Source of the DNA: Methanosarcinales archaeon | Lineage (GTDB): Archaea; Halobacteriota; Methanosarcinia; Methanotrichales; Methanotrichaceae | Length of the DNA stretch: 10,749 nt | NCBI GenBank assembly: GCA_013415595.1 | Contig: JAAEEW010000091.1 | Span: 1-10,749 of the forward strand | Reading direction: 5' to 3' | Part shown: positions 5,832 to 10,749 of the stretch, one piece after another | Position numbering within the stretch: position 1 is the first letter of the stretch | Layout: every line of letters begins with the position of its first letter | Translations under genes and position numbers: made by a program | Notes under the pieces: model-generated | What the model was told of the DNA's origin: nothing | Seen by the model: the letters and a program-made list of their open reading frames with translations, nothing else | Database searches by the model: none

Positions 5832-6584
5832 ATGGTCAGGATACTCAAGATCGGAGGCAGCATACTGACGGACAAGAGCCGTCCGCAATCCCCCAGGCAG
5901 GAGGAGATAGATAGGATTGCCGGGGAGATAGCCAGCGCCTCCGCCGACCTGGTGCTGGTTCACGGCGCCGGATCTTATGGTCACATGCCGGCCAGGAAGT
6001 TCGGATTGCCCCAGAACTTCGACCGGGAAGGTCTGCTTCAGACTCACCAGTCGGTCAAACTATTAAACGACCTGGTGGTCCAGGCCCTGGTCAGGCAGGG
6101 CCTTTTTCCGCTGCCGGTCCATCCCCTGAGTTCTGCCCTGCTCAGAGATGGACGGATAGAGAGAATGGATGTTACGATTATCAAAGAGATGGTGACCCGG
6201 GGAATAATCCCGGTCCTGCACGGCGACGTGGCCATAGATTCGTCGAAGGGCGCAGGCATCGTCTCTGGAGACCAGCTGGTATCCTACCTGGCCCGGGTCC
6301 TCAAAGCGGATAACGTCAGCCTGGGAACGGACGTCGACGGGGTGCTGTGCGGCCAGGTCTGCCTCAAGACCATTGACCGGGGAGACCTGCCCCGCATGGA
6401 AGAGTTCATCGGCGGCAGCAATGGCGTGGACGTGACCGGAGGCATGAGGGGCAAGCTCATGGAGCTGATGGACCTGGCTGACCAGGGGACGCCGTCTCAG
6501 ATATTCAACGCCTCCCGGGAAGGACTGGTAAAGAGAGCCCTGGCCGGCGAGCAGGTGGGCACCCTGGTGCGGAGGCGAGCATGA
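5832..6584 (+). CDS. ipk: Isopentenyl phosphate kinase
   Basis: IPK converts isopentenyl phosphate plus ATP into isopentenyl diphosphate, the last step of the alternative archaeal mevalonate route. The 250-residue protein has the amino-acid-kinase fold signatures: LKIGGSILTDK near residues 5-15, and HGAGSYGH at 44-51. The terminal His51 of that motif corresponds to the histidine known to confer isopentenyl phosphate selectivity. VLHGDVAID (128-136), VSGDQLV (144-150) and GTDVDGV (165-171) follow. Length is typical. The start ATG 5832 gives the standard MVRILKIGGS N-terminus. The enzymes that produce isopentenyl phosphate from mevalonate phosphate are not in the window. The gene ends in an ATGA overlap with fni. 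Confidence 0.95.
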   Translation: MVRILKIGGSILTDKSRPQSPRQEEIDRIAGEIASASADLVLVHGAGSYGHMPARKFGLPQNFDREGLLQTHQSVKLLNDLVVQALVRQGLFPLPVHPLSSALLRDGRIERMDVTIIKEMVTRGIIPVLHGDVAIDSSKGAGIVSGDQLVSYLARVLKADNVSLGTDVDGVLCGQVCLKTIDRGDLPRMEEFIGGSNGVDVTGGMRGKLMELMDLADQGTPSQIFNASREGLVKRALAGEQVGTLVRRRA

Positions 6585-7669
6585 GCACCTCCAAGAGGAA
6601 GCTGGATCACATCAGAATATGTCTGGAGCGCAAAGTGGAGGCAGAGTGCCATCCCTTTGAGGATATACAATTGATTCACCGGGCCCTGCCCGAGACCGAC
6701 TTCTCGGAGATCGAGACCGGTTGCACGTTCCTTGGCACGACTATCCAGGCACCCATCATGATCTCGGCCATGACCGGCGGCCACCGGGACGCCCTGGAGA
6801 TCAACCGCAACCTGGCCCTGGCTGCCCAGGAGCTGGGATTGCCCATGGGTGTCGGGTCCCAGAGGGCGGCCCTGGAGAATCCGGCGCTGGAGGACACCTT
6901 CTCCGTGGTGAGGGAGGCAGCGCCCGACGTGCCGTTGATCGGAAACATCGGCGCGGTGCAGATCCGCCGTCTGGGTCCGCAGGTGGTGGAGCAGGTGGCA
7001 GAGATGATAGACGCCGATGCGGTGGCCGTTCACCTCAACTTCCTGCAAGAGGCGGTCCAGCCGGAGGGGGAGACGGATGGGACCGGCGTTCTGGAGGCCA
7101 TCAAATCGGCGTCCTCCAGCAAGATCCCCATCATGGTCAAAGAGACGGGAGCGGGCATCGGCAGAGAGGATGCCGCCACCCTGTTCTCCGCCGGAGTGAG
7201 GACCATAGACGTGGCCGGGCTGGGCGGGACCAGCTGGTCGGGCGTGGAAGCCTACCGGGCGGAGGAGAGGGGAGACGACGAGTCCCGGCTGATGGGCCAG
7301 CTCTTCTTCTCCTGGGGACTGCCTACGCCCGTATGCATCGTCGAATGTCAGGCAAACGGCGCACAAATAATATCTTCAGGCGGAATTAGAAGCGGAATAG
7401 ACGTGGCCAGGAGCCTGGCCCTGGGGGCATCCCTGGCAGGCACTGCCCTGCCCATGCTCCAGCCGGCCAGCCAGGACTGGCAATCCGTGGTGAAGATGCT
7501 AAAAGCTTACATAAGGGCACTAAAAATATCCATGTTTCTGACAGGCAATAGGACGATCTCAGATTTGAGGGGCTCTCCGGTTCTGATCCTTGGCCAGTGC
7601 CGGGAAATCCTGGAGCAAAGAGGCATCAATACGAAAAATTTCACACTTAAAAGAGAGTTGTCAAGATGA
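6581..7669 (+). CDS. fni: Type 2 isopentenyl-diphosphate delta-isomerase (FMN-dependent)
   Basis: This 362-residue enzyme interconverts IPP and DMAPP using reduced FMN, and is unrelated to the type 1 isomerase. Motifs seen in order are RKLDHIRICLE (6-16), ISAMTGGH (61-68), MGVGSQRAALENP (89-101) and GNIGAVQ (121-127). HLNFLQEAVQPEGE (151-164) contains the catalytic glutamine and a Mg-binding glutamate. VKETGAGI (186-193), the flavin-binding GGTSWSGVEAYR (215-226) and SSGGIRSG (265-272) follow. Start ATG 6581 follows GGAGG (6571-6575) and overlaps the ipk stop by ATGA. The last 300 bases become visibly more AT-rich, including around 7500-7670. The stop overlaps the RNase J start, again ATGA. 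It supplies both C5 units to the downstream prenyl synthase. Confidence 0.97.
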   Translation: MSTSKRKLDHIRICLERKVEAECHPFEDIQLIHRALPETDFSEIETGCTFLGTTIQAPIMISAMTGGHRDALEINRNLALAAQELGLPMGVGSQRAALENPALEDTFSVVREAAPDVPLIGNIGAVQIRRLGPQVVEQVAEMIDADAVAVHLNFLQEAVQPEGETDGTGVLEAIKSASSSKIPIMVKETGAGIGREDAATLFSAGVRTIDVAGLGGTSWSGVEAYRAEERGDDESRLMGQLFFSWGLPTPVCIVECQANGAQIISSGGIRSGIDVARSLALGASLAGTALPMLQPASQDWQSVVKMLKAYIRALKISMFLTGNRTISDLRGSPVLILGQCREILEQRGINTKNFTLKRELSR

Positions 7670-9006
7670 GTGATATTGGAATATTAGCAGTCGGCGGATA
7701 CGACGAAATAGGCAGAAATATGACTGCCATCCGGGCCGGCAACGAAATCGTAGTAATGGACATGGGACTCCGGCTGGACCGGGTGCAGATACACGAGGAT
7801 ACCGATGTAGAGAGCCTTCACGCCTCTGAGCTTATCAGCATGGGAGCCATTCCCGACGACAGCGTTATGGACGGCCTGGTGGGAAAAGTCAAGGCCATAG
7901 CCTGCACCCACGGCCACCTGGACCACATCGGGGCCATATCCAAGCTGGCCCACCGGTACAACGCCCCCATCATCGCCTCACCGTTCACCGCGGATCTCAT
8001 CAACCAGGAGATCAAGGGCGAGAGGATATTCGACATAAAGAACAGGCTGGTAACCATGCCCGCCGGGGAGCGCTACCAGGTGTCTCCCAACATCGAGCTG
8101 GAGTTCATCCGGGTTCAGCACAGCATCGTGGACTGTGTCTTTGCCGCCATTCACACCAAGTTCGGCACCATACTCTACGCCAACGACTTCAAGATCGACA
8201 GAAATCCCACCCTGGGAGAGCCGCCAGACTTCGCCAGGCTGAGACAGCTGGGAAAGGAAGGCGTCTTAGCCCTCATAACCGAGACCACCAACGCGGCCAT
8301 CTCCGGCAAGACCCCCTCCGAGCAGATCGCCAAAGACCTGGTTTGGGACGTGCTCATGGGAGCGGAGGAGACCGAGGCCGGAGTGCTGGTCACCACATTC
8401 TCCTCCCACATAGCCCGCATCAGGTCCATAATCGAGGCCGCCCATAAGATCGACCGCAAGCCCATACTGCTCGGACGGAGCATGGAGAAGTACTGGGGAA
8501 CGGCCATTCGAACCGGATACGCAGAGAAGATGAACGGCCTGACCGTCCACGGCCGCAGGAAGGCCATCGACAAGGCCCTCAAGAGGATAGTGCAGGAAGG
8601 AAAGGAGAAGTACCTGCCCATAATGACCGGCCACCAGGGCGAGCCGGGAGCCATCCTCGGCCGGGTGGCCAACGGAGAGACCGAGTACAACATAGAGTCA
8701 GGCGACCGGGTTATATTCAGCGCCGGAATCATCCCCCAGCCCCTCAATGTCTCCAACCGGTACATCGTGGAGACAAAGCTCAAGATGAGGGGAGCCAGGA
8801 TTTACGACAACGTTCACGTCTCCGGCCACGCCTGCAAGGAAGATCACTGGGAGCTGCTGAGGATGATCAATCCCCAGCACGTGATTCCCAGCCACGGCAA
8901 CCTGAACAGCCACGGCAGCTACATCATGATGGCCGAGGAGACCGGGTACAGCCTGGGCTATTCAGTTCACCTGCTGAGAAACGGCCAGGAGATGTTGCTC
9001 GGATAA
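7666..9006 (+). CDS. Archaeal ribonuclease J (metallo-beta-lactamase/beta-CASP)
   Basis: This 446-residue protein is an archaeal RNase J, a 5'-3' exoribonuclease of the beta-CASP family acting in mRNA decay and RNA processing. The N-terminal GGYDEIGRNM is typical of RNase J. Catalytic zinc ligands are visible: THGHLDHIG (81-89), His152 in VQHSIVDC and Asp174 in YANDFK. The beta-CASP part includes TTFSSHIARI (243-252), TGHQGEPGA (321-329) and HVSGHA (384-389), with PSHGN (408-412) supplying the last histidine. Length fits the archaeal form, which lacks the bacterial C-terminal extension. It starts within the fni stop (ATGA) with only a weak GAGAG site, so it probably relies on translational coupling. 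Its place among isoprenoid genes is a conserved but unexplained linkage in related archaea as I recall it. Confidence 0.95.
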   Translation: MSDIGILAVGGYDEIGRNMTAIRAGNEIVVMDMGLRLDRVQIHEDTDVESLHASELISMGAIPDDSVMDGLVGKVKAIACTHGHLDHIGAISKLAHRYNAPIIASPFTADLINQEIKGERIFDIKNRLVTMPAGERYQVSPNIELEFIRVQHSIVDCVFAAIHTKFGTILYANDFKIDRNPTLGEPPDFARLRQLGKEGVLALITETTNAAISGKTPSEQIAKDLVWDVLMGAEETEAGVLVTTFSSHIARIRSIIEAAHKIDRKPILLGRSMEKYWGTAIRTGYAEKMNGLTVHGRRKAIDKALKRIVQEGKEKYLPIMTGHQGEPGAILGRVANGETEYNIESGDRVIFSAGIIPQPLNVSNRYIVETKLKMRGARIYDNVHVSGHACKEDHWELLRMINPQHVIPSHGNLNSHGSYIMMAEETGYSLGYSVHLLRNGQEMLLG

Positions 9007-9032
9007 GTGGGGATCGGAGGAGGGAGCAGACA

Positions 9033-10001
9033 TTGAGCAAAATGGATGAAGAACTGGAAAGACGGGCCTCCCTGGTCTCCGGGGCCATCGGCGAGCTCTT
9101 GCCGCTGGTGCGGCCGGAGGGACTGTATCAGGCGGGAAGGCACCTGGTGGATGCGGGAGGAAAGAGGCTTCGACCTTCAATGCTGCTCCTGGCTGCGGAG
9201 GCGGTGGGGGCAAATCCAGTGCCGCTCGTCCCGGCAGCCGTCTCCATAGAGCTGATACACAATTTCACCCTGATCCACGACGACATCATGGATAACGCCG
9301 TCCTGAGGCGGGGGAAGAAGGCCGTCCACGTCATCTGGGGGGTCTCCGGGGCCATCCTGGCCGGGGATACCCTGTACTCCAAGGCCTTTCAGATACTGGC
9401 CGCCGTCCCTGGAGATCCGGCCCGGGTGCTGGCATCCATGGACAAGATGTCCCAGACCTGTACCTCCATCTGCGAGGGTCAGTGGCTGGACCTGGAGTTC
9501 GAGCAAAAGGACCGGGTGACCGAGGCCGAGTACATGGAGATGATCGAGAAGAAGACCGGGGTGCTCTACGGAGCCTCGGCCTGGATCGGGGCCATGCTCG
9601 GGCAAGCCACCCTGGAGCAGGTCAGGGCCCTGGAGGAGTTCGGCCGGCTCACGGGAATGGGATTTCAGATCCAGGATGACGTCCTGGACCTGTGCGTCCC
9701 GGCCACAGTGCTTGGCAAGAAGAGGGGCGGAGACCTGGTGGAAGGGAAGAAGACCCTGATCATGATCGACGCCATCTCCAAGGGCGTGGAGCTGGAGATA
9801 TTCGGCAAGGGCCAGGCCAGCCCTCAGGAGATCGAGGAGGCCATCGCCGTGCTGGAGAAGGCCGGGTCCATCGAGTACGCCCGCCGCCGGGCGATGGAGC
9901 TGGTGGACAGGGGCAAGAGGGAGCTTTCAGTGGTGCCCGACTCGCCGGTCAAGAGCCTGCTTCTGGAGCTGGCGGACTACATGATCAGTCGTGGATATTA
10001 A
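9033..10001 (+). CDS. idsA: Short-chain polyprenyl diphosphate synthase, likely GGPP synthase
   Basis: This 322-residue trans-prenyltransferase condenses DMAPP with IPP units, most likely to geranylgeranyl diphosphate for the phytanyl chains of ether lipids. Visible motifs are GGKRLRP (42-48), the first aspartate-rich motif DDIMD (83-87), AGDTLYSKAF (110-119), GQWLDLEF (149-156), KKTG (173-176) and the second aspartate-rich motif QDDVLD (214-219). GKKRGGDLVEGKKT lies at 228-241. Phe78, five residues before the first motif, is the aromatic position known to limit products to C20 in archaeal enzymes, but C15 or mixed products cannot be excluded. The start is TTG at 9033, placed correctly after GGAGGAGGG (9016-9024); an ATG at 9042 is too far from that site. 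It follows RNase J by 26 bases and ends this gene run. Confidence 0.94.
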   Translation: MSKMDEELERRASLVSGAIGELLPLVRPEGLYQAGRHLVDAGGKRLRPSMLLLAAEAVGANPVPLVPAAVSIELIHNFTLIHDDIMDNAVLRRGKKAVHVIWGVSGAILAGDTLYSKAFQILAAVPGDPARVLASMDKMSQTCTSICEGQWLDLEFEQKDRVTEAEYMEMIEKKTGVLYGASAWIGAMLGQATLEQVRALEEFGRLTGMGFQIQDDVLDLCVPATVLGKKRGGDLVEGKKTLIMIDAISKGVELEIFGKGQASPQEIEEAIAVLEKAGSIEYARRRAMELVDRGKRELSVVPDSPVKSLLLELADYMISRGY

Positions 10002-10010
10002 CTTGAGAAT

Positions 10011-10038
10011 AACTATCTTGCGAATAGCTCATATAGTT
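10011..10038 (+). promoter_or_regulatory. Possible TATA box with flanking inverted repeat
   Basis: CATATAG at 10030-10036 lies about 25 bases before the ATG at 10058. This would fit an archaeal promoter producing a nearly leaderless transcript, and no Shine-Dalgarno site precedes that ATG. AACTAT (10011-10016) and ATAGTT (10033-10038) form a 6-bp inverted repeat whose right arm covers part of the TATA box. This could be an operator, though such short arms arise easily by chance. Confidence 0.35.
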
Positions 10039-10057
10039 TGATACGGGAATTTGAACT

Positions 10058-10255
10058 ATGAATACCCACGAGGCTGAACACCTGCTTGAGCACTGGATTG
10101 AGCACAACATGAGCCACAGCAAGAGCTTCCGGGAGAGGGGAGAGCAGATCCGGGAGGTAAGCCAGGAGGCGGCAGAGGAGATAATGGAGGCCGCCCGGCT
10201 GATGGACCAGTGCACCGAGAGATTGAAGAAGGCCAAAGAGGCCTTGAGCAAGTAG
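10058..10255 (+). CDS. Small helical protein with histidine ladder (DUF8180-like)
   Basis: This 65-residue protein looks almost wholly alpha-helical and charged. Histidines occur at residues 4, 8, 12, 16 and 20, exactly every fourth position, so they would line one face of the first helix. The second half, EAAEEIMEAARLMDQCTERLKKAKEAL, is a second amphipathic helix. There is one cysteine (Cys52). The pattern HLLEHWIEHNxxHSKSFRE resembles small methanogen proteins that I recall being annotated as DUF8180; that assignment is from memory. The ladder suggests metal or cofactor binding, which is inference. No signal peptide or membrane segment is visible, so it should be cytosolic. The start ATG 10058 has a TATA box about 25 bases upstream and no ribosome binding site, suggesting leaderless translation. 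Confidence 0.8.
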   Translation: MNTHEAEHLLEHWIEHNMSHSKSFRERGEQIREVSQEAAEEIMEAARLMDQCTERLKKAKEALSK

Positions 10256-10310
10256 AGGAACGGCATTTCGTTTCATAATAAATCAGTCTTACAATTAGGA
10301 GAAATGGAGA

Positions 10311-10607
10311 ATGGAACTGGCATACTACTACGATATGGAAGGCAACGCCGCCATGAAAAAGATACTGGACGAGGATTTCTTCAAGAGGCTGGGACCTGTG
10401 GTCCGGGAGGCCAGGATCGTGGGCTTCGACAAGGACGGCTTTTACATGTACATCAAGGCCAAGGACGAGCTGGCAGCCGAGACCAAAGAGAAGCTGGCCA
10501 ATACCCCTGCCAAGCTGCTCGAGGGCGAGGAGGGCGAGGCAGTCATCAAGGTCTTCCGGGACGAAGCCGAGGCGGCAGAGGCCGGAATGGGAGCCATGTT
10601 CGGCTAA
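10311..10607 (+). CDS. Conserved-looking hypothetical protein, 98 residues
   Basis: I do not recognise this gene. It encodes 98 residues, rich in Glu, Lys and Ala. The middle, REARIVGFDKDGFYMYIKAKDELA (33-56), reads as a beta-strand, turn and strand, flanked by helical stretches. The tail AEAAEAGMGAMFG is Gly/Met-rich. There is no cysteine, membrane segment or signal peptide. The start ATG 10311 is preceded by AGGAG at 10297-10301 with a suitable spacing; an ATG at 10304 is in another frame. Codon use is GC-rich and like the neighbouring genes, which supports real coding. It lies 55 bases after the small histidine-rich gene, in the same direction. An AT-rich stretch TTTCATAATAAATC at 10270-10283 could be a weak promoter. 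A function cannot be inferred. Confidence 0.7.
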   Translation: MELAYYYDMEGNAAMKKILDEDFFKRLGPVVREARIVGFDKDGFYMYIKAKDELAAETKEKLANTPAKLLEGEEGEAVIKVFRDEAEAAEAGMGAMFG

Positions 10608-10645
10608 GGCGCTCCCAATCAGGCCATCCCCATCTATCAATCTCT

Positions 10646-10705
10646 GTCAGGCAATTCCCGGCAGGGAATCCCCGTCAGGCATTTCCCGATGGATGGCGAT
10701 GCCTG
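10646..10705. repeat. 15-bp direct repeat with interleaved hairpins
   Basis: GTCAGGCAATTCCCG (10646-10660) recurs as GTCAGGCATTTCCCG (10674-10688), 28 bases apart with one mismatch. Two stems are possible: ATTCCC/GGGAAT at 10654-10669 with loop GGCA, and CAGGCAT/ATGCCTG at 10676-10682 and 10699-10705 with a 16-base loop. The element lies just after the stop of the 98-residue gene and just before an AT-rich block. It may form the 3' end structure of that transcript or be a decaying repeat; neither is proven. Confidence 0.5.
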
Positions 10706-10709
10706 CCCT

Positions 10710-10749
10710 AAAAATTTTTATATAAAAAATTATTTTTAAAATTTAAAAA
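10710..10749 (+). promoter_or_regulatory. AT-rich block: possible T-run terminator and TATA promoter
   Basis: The last 40 bases are almost only A and T. T-runs at 10715-10719 and 10733-10737 could end transcription of the preceding gene, since archaeal polymerase stops at T-rich tracts. TTTTTATATAAAAAA at 10715-10729 is also a strong TATA box candidate for a gene beyond the right edge. The window ends here, so the role cannot be decided. Confidence 0.45.

Noticed and set aside
6497..7366. 289-codon minus-strand frame opposite fni
   Set aside because: Fni motifs are intact on the plus strand and the antisense product is His/Gly/Leu-rich with no family features.
10056..10640. 194-codon minus-strand frame across the two small genes
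   Set aside because: It crosses two independent plus-strand genes and their intergenic gap, and its product changes character to Ser/Pro-rich over the histidine-ladder gene. The plus-strand genes have better start signals.
10304..10711. 135-codon plus-strand frame overlapping the 98-residue gene
   Set aside because: Its product is Gly/Arg-rich, the usual result of reading GC-rich coding DNA out of frame. The frame from 10311 has better spacing from AGGAG and a more protein-like composition.
1..10749. CRISPR array, insertion sequence, phage or defence island
   Set aside because: I found no regularly spaced identical repeats of CRISPR length, no transposase or integrase, and the genes are core housekeeping functions. 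The short repeats at both ends are too small and degenerate.

Overview
The window looks like chromosomal DNA of a methanogenic euryarchaeon of the Methanosarcinia type. A Methanothrix-like relative is my best guess from gene order, GC-rich coding and protein style, but the genus is not proven. Archaeal evidence is strong: eL18, uL13, uS9, RpoN, RpoK and uS2 lie in one archaeal ribosomal/RNA polymerase operon. TATA boxes replace -35/-10 promoters. Shine-Dalgarno sites sit before GTG, TTG and even CTG starts. Lipid genes are those of archaeal isoprenoid synthesis.

Layout. Positions 1-146 hold a degenerate 14-bp tandem repeat and a small hairpin, with no gene. Positions 147-1417 on the minus strand carry a TctA-like membrane protein (COG1784 type) split into two reading frames that overlap by ATGA. 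Positions 1418-1679 are a divergent intergenic region with a TATA box and a leader that can fold into three hairpins. From 1680 to 4786 the plus strand reads rpl18e, rpl13, rps9, rpoN, a tRNA-Pro(CGG) inside the operon, rpoK, rps2 and a MEMO-family gene. Mevalonate kinase follows at 4798, apparently from a CTG start. A new TATA box at 5780 precedes isopentenyl phosphate kinase, type 2 IPP isomerase and RNase J, joined by ATGA overlaps, and then the short-chain polyprenyl (GGPP) synthase. The right end holds two small conserved-looking genes: a 65-residue protein with a histidine every fourth residue and a 98-residue protein I cannot assign. After them come short repeats, hairpins and a very AT-rich block that probably mixes transcription stop and start signals.

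How it fits together. Mevalonate kinase, IPK, Fni and the prenyl synthase are four steps of the archaeal route from mevalonate to the C20 chain of membrane ether lipids. They are interleaved with translation genes, RNA polymerase subunits and an mRNA-degrading RNase J. The block therefore couples growth functions (ribosome, polymerase, membrane lipid) with RNA turnover. I do not see a defence system, CRISPR array, insertion sequence or other mobile element. The points most worth checking are the structured ribosomal leader, the CTG start, the split transporter and the histidine-ladder protein.
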